Part shown: positions 23,969 through 35,800 of the stretch, one piece after another
How the letters are laid out: each line of letters opens with the position of its first letter
Position numbering within the stretch: position 1 is the stretch's first letter
NCBI GenBank assembly: GCA_963989245.1
Contig: OZ022339.1
Coordinates: 11,717,613 to 11,781,612 of the forward strand
Length of the DNA: 64,000 bases
Direction of reading: 5' to 3'
From: Nansenia antarctica
Taxonomy: Eukaryota > Chordata > Actinopteri > Argentiniformes > Microstomatidae
Position numbers and translations under genes: made by a program
The notes under the pieces: model-generated
What the model was told of the DNA's origin: nothing
The model's input: only the letters and a program-made list of their open reading frames with translations
Database searches by the model: none

Positions 23969-24405
23969 TTGACTCTTTTCTTAGTTACATCATAACAAAG
24001 AAGGCCCAGAGTTTAGCTTTGATTTGGTCTCTTTACTCCTATCTTGAATCGTTGTGCATTAGGCTAGATATAGTTTTTAGCTCTCCAGGTATACTATTCC
24101 ACAGTACTGCCGCAGTGGGTAAAAATTACCTATTCAATTTCGCTGGCACCATGTCTGTGTTGTCCCTCTTGTATAAAACACTTTTGTCTTTGTGTGAAAC
24201 AAGCAATGCTGAGTCAGTAAATATCTCTGCTGTAATTCTTCATTGATCTAATCCTGACAGTATTATGGCCAACTGATCTTTAAAAGATCTAAATGTATTT
24301 AGACACAATACCACCCCATTAAAATTATATTTAGACTTTTTGTGTGATTTATACATTTATAATTGGGTTCAAATCTTCATTTAATTATACTTTTGTCCTT
24401 CTGTT
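23969..24405 (-). pseudogene. Decayed LINE-like segment
   Basis: The reverse strand around 24050-24130 reads like the frame end of a LINE (a VLWNSIPGEL-like stretch), with stops throughout. It is too degraded to assign to a family. Confidence 0.35.
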
Positions 24406-24786
24406 GTTTGATTGATTGATTGAAAACTTTATTAGAAGATTTGCAGAAGTAGGTACATGAAAGTACATATTACATACAAGGTCAACTAACAGGATAAAAA
24501 CCCAAGAAAGCCACTGGCTTATTTCAATTGGGGTCCTTGATTCTCAATTCATCGTTACATGTAAGACAGACAAAAAAAACTAGTACTATCTACAAGATAA
24601 TACAGACAAATAACTATTACTATCTACAAGATAAACATACATCCATCATGGGAAGAACAATACAACAAAACATAAGGTATGTACAGCGGGTAGGACAGGT
24701 GGGGACATACACCACAGGTGGGGGCGGGGGACAAAACACAAAGTATGTACAGTGGGTAGTTCGGGTCTTTTAATCTGATTTTTGAT

Positions 24787-26079
24787 TTAGAGGGTCCAGT
24801 TACGGATTGCAGCCTCCTGTAAATGTTTTTTGAGAGTGGTTTTGAAGGTGGGCAGTGTTTTGCACTCCTTTAAGATTATAGGAAGGGCGTTCCACATTTT
24901 TACTGCATAGTTTGCAAACGAGTTTAACCCCTTGTTTGTGGTGCAACGCGGTTGAACGTGGTTCGTGGAGCTTCCTCTGGTGTTGTATGTGTGGACGTTG
25001 TTCACTTTTTGGAAGTATGTTGACAGGTACTTGGGTGTCTTTGTGGTGTAGCGTATCTTGAAGACCAGGCCCAGTGCAAGCTGCTGCACTCTGTCAACTA
25101 CTCGTAGCCAATCAAGGCTCAAAAAATGAGCAGCGGTTAGATGTGTCCTAGGGTTGAGGCCTAGCAGAAGCCTAACCAGTTTATTTTGGGCTGTCTGGAG
25201 TCTTGTTTTATGGGCCTTTGTGGTTCTATAGTACCATGATGTTACGGCATAGTCGAAGTGACATTGAATGAGAGCTCCTGATAGGGTCCTCAGTGTGTTT
25301 TTACTGACAAGTGAGGATATCCTGTACAAGAATCTAGTTCTATGGTTCACTTTTTTGATTACTTTTGCTGCCATTTTATCTCCGGAAAGATTTGCCTCTA
25401 AGATGGAGCCCAGGTATGTAATATCCTCTTTTCTTGTGATATTAATGTTACCCACTTTTATTTTAAAATGTTCAGCCTTTGTGAGTTTAGATGGGGATCC
25501 GTATAGGATGGTTTCAGTTTTACCTAGGTGTATTGATAGTTTATTGTCAGCTAGCCAGATGCAGATTCTACTCAGTTCAGTGCTTAGCGCTTTTTCCACC
25601 TGCAATATGTCCCTGTCAGAGACCAGCAGAGCCGAGTCATCCGCGAACAGGAACAAATTGCAATCACATGCTGATGACATGTCATTCACATATATTAGGA
25701 ACAGTAAAGGTCCCAATATGCTTCCTTGTGGAACGCCGCAGGTCACTGGGAGGGGGGGGGACAGTGTTCCGTTCACACTAACCACCTGTTCCCTCCCCTC
25801 TAAGTAGGATTGCATCCAGCTCACCGATGTTCTATCGAACCCAATTGCTTTCAGTTTATCTAACAATATGTGGTGATCTACTGTGTCGAAGGCCTTCTGG
25901 AGGTCCAGCATGACCATGCCGCAGTACTTGCCCGAGTCCACCTCATGGTTGATGTGGTCGTTCAAATAGAGAAGGCATGTGTCAGTGGAATGGGATGTTC
26001 TGAATCCTGATTGAAATTCATACATCAGATTTTTTTCGGTAAGGTACCTATCAACCTGTTCACAAACTATTTTTTCCAT
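24787..26079 (-). pseudogene. LINE reverse transcriptase, C-terminal block
   Basis: A 430-codon frame. It has FQSGFRTSHSTDTCLL, LDLQKAFDTVDHHILL, GVPQGSILGPLLFLIYVND and the catalytic FADDSALL, then the usual C-terminal region ending in LPTFKTTLKKHLQEA. No stops occur within it. It is separated from the upstream block by a single frameshift near an A-run at about 26130-26140, so the copy cannot make a full protein. Confidence 0.85.
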
Positions 26080-26095
26080 AAGTTTCGAGATGGAA

Positions 26096-27277
26096 TTAAG
26101 AATAGAAACAGGTCGGTAGTTGCCTGGGTCCTTTTTTATACAGTGGGGTTACCCTTGCTATTTTAAAGTCAAGGGGGACGTGTCCCTGTTTGATGGAGAG
26201 ATTTATTATGTGGGTGATGATTGGGGTAATGGAGGCAGCTGAGTCTTTTAGAAATCTGGCTGGAATATTGTCATGGCCCGTGGCCTTTTCTGAGTGTAGA
26301 GCGCCCAGCTTTTTAAACACCTCATCGTTTGACACCATGGAGAGTTTAAAATCATCTTTGCGTACACCCAGTTTATTGTAGAATGCACGGATGTGCTCTA
26401 CACCATAACGCCCTGAGTGGGGTGGTAGATTGTTAACTAATTTAGTGGCTATGGTTGTAAAGAAAGTGTTTAAGCACTTAGCCACATCCAGCTTGTCTGT
26501 AAGGAGAGAATCTCCAGATTTTATGCTGATGTTTGTAGACCTGGTTTTGAGTTTTTGACTGCAACCTAGTTGGCTATTAAGTAGCTTCCAAAGGTCACGT
26601 GGTTTGTTTAAGTTTTCTTCGATTTTGTTATCGAGGTATTCTTTCTTAGCAGATTTGGTCATGGTAATTACCTGATTGCATAGTTTGTTGCATTGTTTTT
26701 TAATTTTCTCAAAGTGGGTTTTGTGATCTTCGTTTAAGTGTTTCACTAATTTTGATTTGCATTTTTGAACTTCAGAGCATTTTAGGTCTCTGACTTTCAT
26801 AGCATTTAGAATGTCCGAATTCATCCATGGTTCCGATCGGGCTTTAACCCTGGTGGTTTTCATGGGGGCTATACTGTCAATAATATTTAGGAATTTGGTT
26901 TTGAAACCTAGCCATGCCTCTTCAACCTGTGTGCATTTTAGTTCATCTAACCAGTCTTGATTCTCCAGTTTATGGTTTAAGGCCTCACTAGAATAGGATT
27001 TAAGGGATGTAGTGGTTACAGTTTTATGACCGCCAGCCTTGGGTTTATGTTTTTTACGAGTGCAAAAGATCATGTAATGATCACTTATCCCACATACAAT
27101 AACCCCACTCTTGGAGATTTTGGACTCATCCGATGTTAGAATGAGATCTATGGTGGTTTGAGTAGAAATACACACCCTAGTGGGTTTGGTAATTTGTTGA
27201 CGGAGACCGTGTAATTCAGAAAACCTAGTGAAGGATTTGAAAACGGATGCTTCATTTCTGAGCATGTCCGTGTTCAA
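26096..27277 (-). pseudogene. LINE endonuclease end, linker and RT start
   Basis: A 393-codon frame. It contains TIDLILTS and SGVIVCGISDHYMIF, which is the end of an APE-type endonuclease domain. After a basic linker comes the start of the reverse transcriptase (EKATGHDNIPARFLKD, FKIARVTPLYKKG). It is cut off at its 5' end by truncation and at its 3' end by a frameshift. Confidence 0.85.
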
Positions 27278-27295
27278 ATCCCCAAGTTCAAGTCT

Positions 27296-28747
27296 TAATT
27301 TAATAAGTTAAAGAATGTTGAGATTTCTTTGCTGAATTGTTGATTCCTGTATTAAGTAATTTTAAATTACATTTACAAAAGATGTCCATCATTGGATTTC
27401 GTTCATCAACTTCAACTGGGTTGTCTAGCAAGGACGTGTCGTCCATATAAGCATAGTAAGCAGTGCTTACCCAACGAAAAAATTAAAAAGGACAGTGAAA
27501 ATATTAAAATAAAAGTGCATGTAACCGTTTGTTTGTTTTCATTAAAAGAGTCGTATTTTAGGTCCCAGGGCAGCAGGAGTCATTCATTTTGGCGCCACCT
27601 GCAGGAGTAAGCACTCGCTATTCTCCTTGCTTGCATTGCGTTGCATTATAAGCACTTCTCTCTCTGCTGAAATGTCATAATGTAATGTCTGCGTCTCTCT
27701 GTGAAAATGTCTTCTTTTTTTTCTTCAATGTCTCAGCCCACTGTTTAATGTGGCCAGGGTAAGCATGCTTACCAGCCAATCAGTAGTTCGTTCATTCCGA
27801 TAAGAGCTACTGATTGGCTCTTATCACTTTCAAGTTCACTTAACATTTCACCTTACTTTCTCTCGCCCGGCAGAATAGCTTATGCCAGCTAGCTCAAACA
27901 ATCTAAATAATAATAATCAATAAGGATAACTTGCTTGATTTTGTGAATATGGACATTACTGTCAGCGACCTAAAGGGATTTCGTAGACTGGACTGGACTG
28001 GAAAAACACAACTACTGGCTAAAGGCCGCCCGAAGCCACCACTCACCGATCTTCACACCCAGAAAGGGAGAGTCGCTAGGGGTTACAGCAAGCCTGGTAT
28101 CGTATGAGCGGTTTATATGATTCGCGAGGCTGGTGGCGATCTGTGCTTGTTTATATGGTTTGAGTACCGTTTGAGCCTGTGCCGTTGTGTTTGGAGAGAG
28201 ACCTGCTTAATCAATCGCTGAGATAGGCCTAATGTCGCTGTCCGTGCCAGTGGTTCTGGACCAAAAGTGTTTGAGAGAGATAGAGATGTGATGTGATGTC
28301 AAGTGCCTGTGTGACAAAAGTGTGAAAAGAAAGTGTGTTGTGAGTTTACTATGGAGGATGGAAACGGTGTGTGTCTGTGTTGTGCGTGTGTGCGTTTGCG
28401 ATGTTGAAACTGGACTTGTAGATTTCAGCAGGTTGGCTACTTGAAAAGATCTTGAGCACCCCTGATATAGTCGAAACTGGCAACTGTTTTTTTTGTTTTT
28501 GGTAATCTGATCACAAAGTGACCCTACAGTTTATTAGCGGGTTCTAGGGCATCAAAATTGCATTTCCTTGAAACTGCGTTCACTGATAGCGTGTATGTGT
28601 AATTATGTGTATTTCTATATCTTATGCTTACCCAATCTAAAAGCTCACGGCACGTGCCTGTTGTCTAGGTTGATGGGTGGTTTAGGTCGGGGGGGGGCCC
28701 AAAATGATATTCTGTCATGGGGCCCAGAATCTCTAGCGGCGCCCCTG
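27296..28747. other. Right part of the hAT element, non-coding
   Basis: Between the truncated LINE and the right hAT terminus. It contains repeated taagcatagtaagcagtgc / ggtaagcatgcttacc words and a GT-rich patch near 28370. No transposase exon is recognisable. A CTCF-like word, CCTGCAGGTGGCGC on the minus strand at 27591-27604, has 13 of 14 consensus positions. Confidence 0.45.
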
Positions 28748-28817
28748 GCTGTGATGTATAGACTATAAATCATCATAGTATTTAAGAGATCAATTGCACC
28801 AGTGGAGCCTGGCCCCA

Positions 28818-28831
28818 CCAGCAGATGGCGC
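28818..28831 (+). promoter_or_regulatory. Candidate CTCF-binding site
   Basis: CCAGCAGATGGCGC matches the 14-bp core consensus CCASYAGRKGGCRS at every position. It lies between MORN4 and LCOR, just outside the hAT element. Occupancy is unknown. Confidence 0.45.
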
Positions 28832-28943
28832 TGTTGCATGAATTACACATCACAATCATCAATATAGGCTAATTACTAGTAATTAGTAATTGTACCTTCA
28901 TATCCTATCATTAGCAAATCAATTTGACATTTGACATTTGAAA

Positions 28944-29010
28944 TTTTACCAACATTTCAATAAAAACTGGAAAAATTGAGGTGTTCTAAAACTTTTGACC
29001 GGTAGTGTGT
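28944..29010 (+). mobile_element. Tc1/mariner-like terminus
   Basis: The words ggtgttctaaaacttttgac and cggtagtgt match the end of a common fish Tc1-like repeat. No transposase frame is attached. Confidence 0.6.
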
Positions 29011-29059
29011 ATGTACTGTCCATCTATGGTCTTCATAGCCATAGTAAATCATTCAGGCC

Positions 29060-29310
29060 ATCATTCACGCCTGCTGCAGCAGAGTTCATTGGCACTGACT
29101 GGCACAATGGTTGTTGACTTGAAGCACGTGGGGACAACTGCCTGGGCCAGTGAGAGGTTGAAAATGTCAGTGAAAACCCCGGCCAGCTGTGTGCACCCGG
29201 TCAGGAATGCCGTCAGGGCCAGCAGCTTTTTTGTACATTCACTTTGCTCAGTGTGTGGTAGACACCTTGGGGTGATCCTGAAGAAACCGCCTATCCTGTG
29301 TGGAGATCAT
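29060..29310 (-). pseudogene. LINE reverse transcriptase relic
   Basis: The minus strand in broken frames reads DQLAGVFTDIF- and FNLSLAQAVVPTCFK-like words, the finger region of a LINE reverse transcriptase. Stops and frameshifts show that it is dead. Identification is by pattern only. Confidence 0.5.
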
Positions 29311-29350
29311 TGCAGTGACAGCACTCTCCTGCAGATTCTTCCTCTACATA

Positions 29351-29602
29351 CAGGGGTGTCAAACTCAATTTCATCCCGGCCCACATCAGTATTATGGTTG
29401 CCCAATACTCAGTTGTAACTGTAAGACTATATAAATGTATCTACTCTTTATCATATTACATAATTGCCACTTCAATCGATCTATTATTGGTTTTAGTAAT
29501 AACTTAATTAACTAGAGAGGTATGATTTCTGTGGAAATTGTGAAATGTGCTTGCCCCTCCCACCCCAGCCCTGAAGACTGTGTCTCTAGCCCATCCAGGG
29601 GC

Positions 29603-29669
<67 letters not shown>

Positions 29670-30075
29670 CCCCCCCTCTCTCTCTCCCTCAGCTAGGCAT
29701 TAAGCTAGCTATTTTGAAAGTAAGTGACAGTTGGGGGTAGTCATGGAAACCAGCTGTAAGCTAAGGTCTTTTTGCCTTTTGCTAGGTCTCAAACAAACGG
29801 CCCTCAGGTAAAAACTATTAATGCCATAGCTTAGATGTCCACATTTTGAGTGACAGTGTGAAGAGCTGAACATGGTGATGTAAAATTGTATTGTGTATGT
29901 ACCTTGACAGCAGTTTACAAAATGTGTAAAAATGTCGAAAACACAAAAATCTAGTTTATGGACACCGTTCTTCTGTAAAGCGGCAGAGAATTGTATTATG
30001 AGCAAATTATATTCTTTGCAAGCTCTCGCAGGCCTCATAAAATGAGGTGCCGAGCTGTATTCAGTTTGACACGTG
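29351..30075. mobile_element. hAT-like non-autonomous element
   Basis: The left end CAGGGGTGTCAAACTC is a well-known hAT-type terminus in vertebrates. The right end (cagtttgacacgtg) is its degraded inverse. Flanks CTCTACAT and CTCTACAA agree in 7 of 8 bases (with one extra base at the left). The interior includes a (CT)n tract and no transposase. Confidence 0.6.
29611..29686. repeat. (CT)n microsatellite
   Basis: About 75 bp of CT units with a C-run near the end. Confidence 0.95.
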
Positions 30076-30095
30076 CTCTACAACATCAGAAGGAT

Positions 30096-30900
30096 ACGTC
30101 CATTCCTCACCAGAGAAGCAGCGCAACTCTTGACCCAGTCACTGGCCATCTCCTGCCTTGACTACTGCTATGCACTCCTGGCCGGGCTCCCCACCTCCGC
30201 CATCAGACCTCTGTAGCTCATCCAGAATGCTGCCACCCGTCTGGTGTTCAACCTCCCCAAATTCTCTCATGTTACCCCCCTCCTTCGCATCCTTCACTGG
30301 GTCCCGATAGCAGCTTGCATCAGTTTCAAGACTCTGGTGCTCACCTACAGGGCAGCAAAAGGGACAACCCCTGCCTGCCTACCTGCAAGCAATGGTCACT
30401 CCCCAAACTTCAGTCTGTTCACTGCGCTCCTCCACCTCTGCTGGCCGACTGGCCCTACCAACTACACCAACGCGGTGGTCATGCTACCCGGTCGCGTCTC
30501 TTCACTACACTGGCTCCCCGCTGGTGGAATGACCTTCCCACAGCTGTCAGAACCGCAGAGTCACTCCCCATCTTCCGTCGGAGACTGAAGACCCATCTCT
30601 TCAGGCTACACCTTAACTGCTCCTCCTGAAACATCTACTGTGTCTCCAGAGACGCCTGGTTTCCCCCCCTGCCATACTGCTTCTCCTGAGATTTCTACTA
30701 CCCCCTTGAACTGGAATAAAAAAAATAAAAAATAAACTTTCTTCTTCTAGCACGACGACTGCCAATGGCCGCTGGCCTGAGCTAGATTGCTTTTCCTGCT
30801 ACGACTGGTGGATTGATGATTCACTTACTTAGTCAAATGTAAAGTGTAAGTCGCTTCGGAATGAGGCGTCTGCTAAATGCCAAAAATGTAAATGTACATT
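30096..30900 (+). mobile_element. L2-like LINE 3' fragment, second copy
   Basis: Parallel to 8341-9103 plus 16667-16752, but with an early stop (ctgtag at about 30211) and frameshifts. Motifs SRLFTTLAPRWWNDLP and FRRRLKTHLFRLHL remain. It runs without interruption into the tail gtaagtcgcttcggaatgag ... gtctgctaaatgcc. It therefore serves as the empty-site reference for the Ty3/Gypsy insertion. Confidence 0.85.
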
Positions 30901-31430
30901 TAATGTAGACATAGGTGGTGGAGACCGTGAGGGGTCATCTTGGGGGGGCTCGGCTTTGAGGCTTTGAGGTGCCTCAATGAAGGCACTTGCTGTTCTATGC
31001 AGCCTGCGAGACTCTGGGGCTTCACAGCGCCTTTGAGGCCTGATCTGAAAGCGAGTACCTTTAGCAGTGAACGGACCTCACTGTTCATCCAAGGCTTCTG
31101 GTTGGGGAAGGTTCTTATCCATTTGTGAGTGGCGACACTGTCGGCGTATGTGTTGATGTAATCTAGAACGGAAGAGGTGTACAAATCAATGTCCGTGCGG
31201 TGGTCCTGAGTGGCCTGAGCTCTGAGCATGGGCCAGTCCTTGGTATGGTGCTGTAGTGTTGAGTCGGCTCCTTCTGGACAGATTTTAACTGTCCTCACTA
31301 CCGGTTTCACATGTTTAATAAGTGGTGTGTATTTGGGGAGTAGGAACAATGAGATGTGGTCAGACTGGTCATAGCCTACTACTGCCTTAAGGCTCACCAA
31401 GTTTAACATTAATTTGCATACATTGCTGAC
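30901..31430 (-). pseudogene. LINE endonuclease/linker fragment
   Basis: The 169-codon minus-strand frame contains DQSDHISLFLLPKYTPLI (end of an APE-like endonuclease) and NQKPWMNSEVRSLLK, followed by AFRSG. This arrangement is characteristic of a fish LINE between endonuclease and reverse transcriptase. The reverse transcriptase itself is absent. Confidence 0.7.
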
Positions 31431-31789
31431 ATAGTGTCATTTATATATGTCATTAATTCATTAATCAGTGTTGATTTGGTGTTTCTATGACAAAGGTTAT
31501 AGCCTCAAAGTTGAACAAAATCTATGTGTTGCTATAGACTAGAGCCCCCTTCTGGAATTCTGGCGTCAAAATGATTGTGAGGGTGTGGCCTGGGGTCCTC
31601 TACTTTGCCTGCCAAAAAGCAAAAAAAGTTACCAATATTTAATATATATAAGAGTCATGGGCATTTTTCAATAAAAACGGCAGAAGGCTGAATAATAGAA
31701 ATAACAGAAACAATAGGGCTTCGCCCCACTGCGTGGGCTTGTGCTCTGATATTATTAAATAAATAAAAAAGGATAATAATATCATCGCG

Positions 31790-31864
31790 GGCACGTGCAC
31801 GTAGCGATCGGGAGCGCTTCCTCTCTCCCCCGACGTGCGCGCTCCCGAGAAGGCTCGGTAGAAA
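31790..31864 (+). promoter_or_regulatory. GC-rich LCOR start region
   Basis: A CpG-rich stretch directly before the LCOR start codon, unlike the AT-rich neighbourhood. It contains GCGCGCTCCCG (31837-31847) and its inverse CGGGAGCGC (31809-31817). Two more copies of GCGCGCTCCCG lie in intron 1 at 32360 and 32385. There is no TATA box; a CpG-type promoter is inferred. Confidence 0.5.
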
Positions 31865-31961
31865 ATGGCGAGTCTGTGCAAGAGGCAGCAATGCACGATC
31901 GAGAGGCGCGGCTTTCGGCACGAACTTGACTCGTGGCGGCACAAACTCATTCACTGTGTAG
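31865..31961 (+). CDS. lcor: LCOR exon 1 (coding part)
   Basis: ATG followed by MASLCKRQQCTIERRGFRHE to HKLIHCV plus one base; donor TAG|GTAAGT. The HELDSWRHKLIHCVGFESIL block is shared by LCOR and LCORL. Confidence 0.9.
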
Positions 31962-32804
31962 GTAAGTATGTTCTGTGATGCACGCCGAACATACGTGTCG
32001 ATTTTCAGATGCGTCAGCGACAGATTTAGGGCTTATATTCGCTATTAGATGTTGCGCTAGAATTCTACCACCGACCGTCAGGAAAGGAAACACGGAGGAG
32101 CGACTTTTTTTTTGTCCCCAAACTGTTTCCTCTCCTCGGTGTCAGTCAGGCTGTAAGCAGGCTTTGATAGTTGATTACATTGGGACGAATTGTCATGGCT
32201 TCTGTGCGGTGAATGTTGACAAACTGCCGATTGTTCTAACTGTATTATTGTTGTATTTGTGCTTTTACTTGAATTCGTTTAATTATTAAATGGCACTGTG
32301 TATTTCTTTTAGAGGGAGTGTCAACGAAGGCAGGGATACGCATCGACCAATAAAAGAGCGCGCGCTCCCGTTTTATGCTGAGATGCGCGCTCCCGTGTTA
32401 TTTTACAGTAGGCCTCTTATGATGTTTTGGTGGGGGGATGGCAATGCTCGTGCATGTGTGGGGGTCAACACGCTTTTCTGAAATCACCTCTCGGTTGCGC
32501 GCATTGCTGCAATGAGGAAGTAAGGTTCGCCAGCCCAAGACCCTCAGGAATTTACTCCTTTTAGAAAAAACAACATTTCGGGTCGAGACAAGCAATTCTT
32601 ACTTTTGTGTCAGTGTCTAGGTAATGTATTCAAGACGATGGACCCCCGTCCCTAAATGTTAATTCTCACTCCATAATTAACAAGGTAGCCAACTCCTCCT
32701 CCTACACCTAGGCTTATGATCAATGCTCATGATGTTGGATTTGATCCAAGATCTGGTAGGCCTATTTGTTTTGGGCATGGCACTAAACCGTCTTAATCTG
32801 ATGG

Positions 32805-32884
<80 letters not shown>

Positions 32885-35800
32885 AGGCTAGTTTTGGAAT
32901 AGAACATTCTATGGCCAATTTGGAAACTTTGGTCAAGTATTTTATTATCTTAAATGTTTTTTTATTTTATTTTTTTATTTTTATTTTTTAATCTCACTCC
33001 CACTTATCCATCTGACTGAAAGTGGCCCAGGTAGACTCAATACAATAGGGAGGAGATGGCACACATTGTCGATGGTTTTACTGTCCCGGTCTAGTCAGTA
33101 AATCCTCCCCATCCTTGACCCACAAGCATCTTTTGTCCCTCTCCTATTCAAGCTTGTGGACTCGGAGCAGCGACATAACAACACCCTCTATCAGCCTACT
33201 GTAGAATAGAATGGTAGATTCTGTTAAAAGTCTTGCAAACAAGGCCATGCTTTTGTTTAGGTTTTTTTTGGTGGAGAGAACGGCATGCCACCACCACCCT
33301 GTTTAAACTGAAATGGACATTTTGCCCTCGTCATGTGTTTTATGTGAGTGAGCAGTAACGCCATGGGCCGGAGAGGAGAGTGATTGTCCTGTTGAACAGC
33401 AGAAACTATTGTCTGTCTGTGTGTCCACCAGCCCCCATATGCAAACTGTGTGCATCTATGTGTGCCCTCACATAAATTGGGTACATGAAATCCTCTGTCC
33501 TGCTTTTGGAATTGGCATTCCAAATAGTTTGGAATAGCAATTCCAGTCAAGCATGGGAGTGCTTGGACTCAGACAGTTAGACCCATTATTATTTGTTTGT
33601 GTGTGTGTGTGTGTGTGTGGTTTTTTAAATTATAGTGCAATGAATGTCCTTTTGGTTTTGTTTAAGGCTTTTGAACACAACACACCGTGGATCTCTGTTC
33701 AGACATAGCCTAGTGGTTTCAGTTGAAACTAATTGTGGCCTAGGTCTAATTCCCTTAGCCTACAGGTGGGGGTGTTAGAGGTAGGTGAAGGGGATGGCCA
33801 AGGCAAGAGAAACACTATTGTTTTACCTAAACAAAGGCATGGTTGGCTTTTAAAATCACTAGGCGATGCAGTTAAGTATACTGCTGTTTGGCTCAGGAAT
33901 AGCATTATCCCTCTGTTGGCTGATTGAATGGTGTCTGTTGCTTTGAGATAAACGCACACTTCTTCCATGAGACAGTTTACTTCCTACATGATCTACTGGT
34001 GTTTTTATACATGAAAAAATGAAATGAGAATGCAGAATTCTTCTTCATGCAAAATGCAATGTAACAAGAAGCCATCTCTTTCCGTCTCTTTCTGAATAAA
34101 AATACAAAGCCATTAGCCATAGTAAACACCCCTAGGCAAAGGCCTGTCAATAATTTAAGGCTCATTCATTGAAGCTTTGCAGTTATTGACTATGTAGGAA
34201 AAAGGAATAAACACTGTTGGTGTAAATCATGTGTTGCTTGGTAGTCTTGATACTGTTGATAGGCTAGGCCAGGTTGTTGTTGCTTTGTCATAGAGCAGGG
34301 GGGTATTCCATCAACGTTACTAAAGGAAAATCTTATCCTTTTTTGGATAAAAATTTGGCCGCACAAAAAAAAAAAAAAAAGTCTCGTGGGATTTATCCAA
34401 ATAAGCCTGGATTGTCCTTGAGCGACAACAATGGACCACAGCATAGCAGTGTAGGATAAAGCCCCTTTCACACACAGGACCCTCTAAATGACATGAAATC
34501 CCAACCCGGATCCGCCAGTGATTTTCGACATTCGCACATGAGCTAAATGCCGGAAGATTGCCGGGTTGCATCTTTTCATACGTCCCAGGTTTGCACAAGC
34601 TACTTGTATCACGCATTCAACTGGATGCAGGACTGGAACGTAGTAGACGTGAATTCCGAACGAGACGGGCGCGTGAGACTGCCATATACCATATATCTGC
34701 CATATATCATACCTCTGTTTTATATGTATTTATCTTCATATTTTTCACATTAATTTAACAGCGAGTCAACTCGTATTATGCTTAACATCACCAAGTCCGC
34801 TCGCCAACTAAAGCACTTGATTACTGTTGATATAAACATACTATTCTAGACTAGTTCAAAAGCACAGTATGGGAGAACTTGCTACAGTGCAGCGCACATT
34901 GTATTGCCGGCCTGAGTAAGCACAGTTGAAGCGAGGGAGTGACTGGAAGTGCCACTGATGCGCACTGCATAAACATATCACAAATGTGCATTTGATAAGT
35001 AATCTAGCTAAGTAAGTAAGATCGTTAACTATGATTGGAAATGAAGTAGCTATTATCCAGTTGTTGAATTATATTTAGCACTACTTTGGCTGATGTGACA
35101 TGGGTTAACGAGCCAACTCCTTAACATCTGCGGACCAAACCAAAAGTTCAAAGTGAGAAACTCCTCGCTGTGATTGGTTAACTTGTTCCATGTGAAAACG
35201 TCTTGCGTCAGACATATGTAACCCTTTGCATGCTGGACCAAGGAATGTTCAGGCTTCGGTTCACACCTAAGGCTTCCCTGTAAATTCCATGGAATCATAT
35301 GGTCCCGACCAGGGAAAATGCCTGATCGAATTTCCCTGGTCAGTCGCGTTCACGCACACAGTGTACCAGGTAAATTCCATGGAATCTACTGGGAAGGCTT
35401 GTATGTGGGGAAAGGGGTTTAACATAGCCTACATTTTCTCTGCATTAGGCTACACCCGGATGATGTTTTTGTGTGCATCGTCTCATGGTGTTGTAAGTCT
35501 TAAGTTAACACGTAGCAACATTACTAATTTTAATGTCGGGTTGCATCAGTGTTTAGTTTTCATGGCACTTGGTGCTTAAAGCTCGCTACAAAATACATTG
35601 ATTAGACCTCTGGGCTATATTTAACAGAAAATTACAAGTTGATTTTGGATGTGTTCCTCATAGTGTGATGTGGTCCAGCCTGTCATTTGTGCTACTCAGT
35701 AATCTCTCTCCCTGTCCCATGGTGTCTCTAGCTGCCTGCTACGTCTGCATAGACCCTTGCTCTGGCATGTCAATGACCTTCTTTGTACTTGTGTATGTAT

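Larger units (their letters stand above)
24406..27295 (-). mobile_element. 5'-truncated LINE with (TCAA)n tail, minus strand
   Basis: A 2.9-kb LINE whose 3' tail (attgattgattg on the plus strand) is at 24406-24420. Two coding blocks in adjoining frames make up the end of the endonuclease, the linker and nearly the whole reverse transcriptase. It starts abruptly near 27295, so the 5' half is missing. It lies inside the hAT element at 18118-28747. Jockey/CR1/Rex1-group affinity is likely from the reverse transcriptase motifs. Confidence 0.85.
18118..28747. mobile_element. hAT-type DNA transposon enlarged by nested LINEs
   Basis: The left end CAGGGGCGCCGCTA at 18118 is mirrored by TAGCGGCGCCCCTG ending at 28747, a 14-bp perfect terminal inverted repeat. 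Both are flanked by the perfect 8-bp duplication GCTGTGAT (18110-18117 and 28748-28755). CAGGGG-type ends and an 8-bp duplication define hAT elements. The 10.6 kb inside is mainly later insertions (LINE tail at 18857, R2/HERO-type LINE at 19.2-23.07 kb, truncated LINE at 24.4-27.3 kb). I see no hAT transposase, so the original element was either non-autonomous or has decayed. Confidence 0.85.

Noticed and set aside
31639..31954. Two minus-strand frames of about 100 codons over the LCOR start
   Set aside because: They are antisense to exon 1, which matches the conserved LCOR/LCORL N-terminus and ends at a perfect donor.
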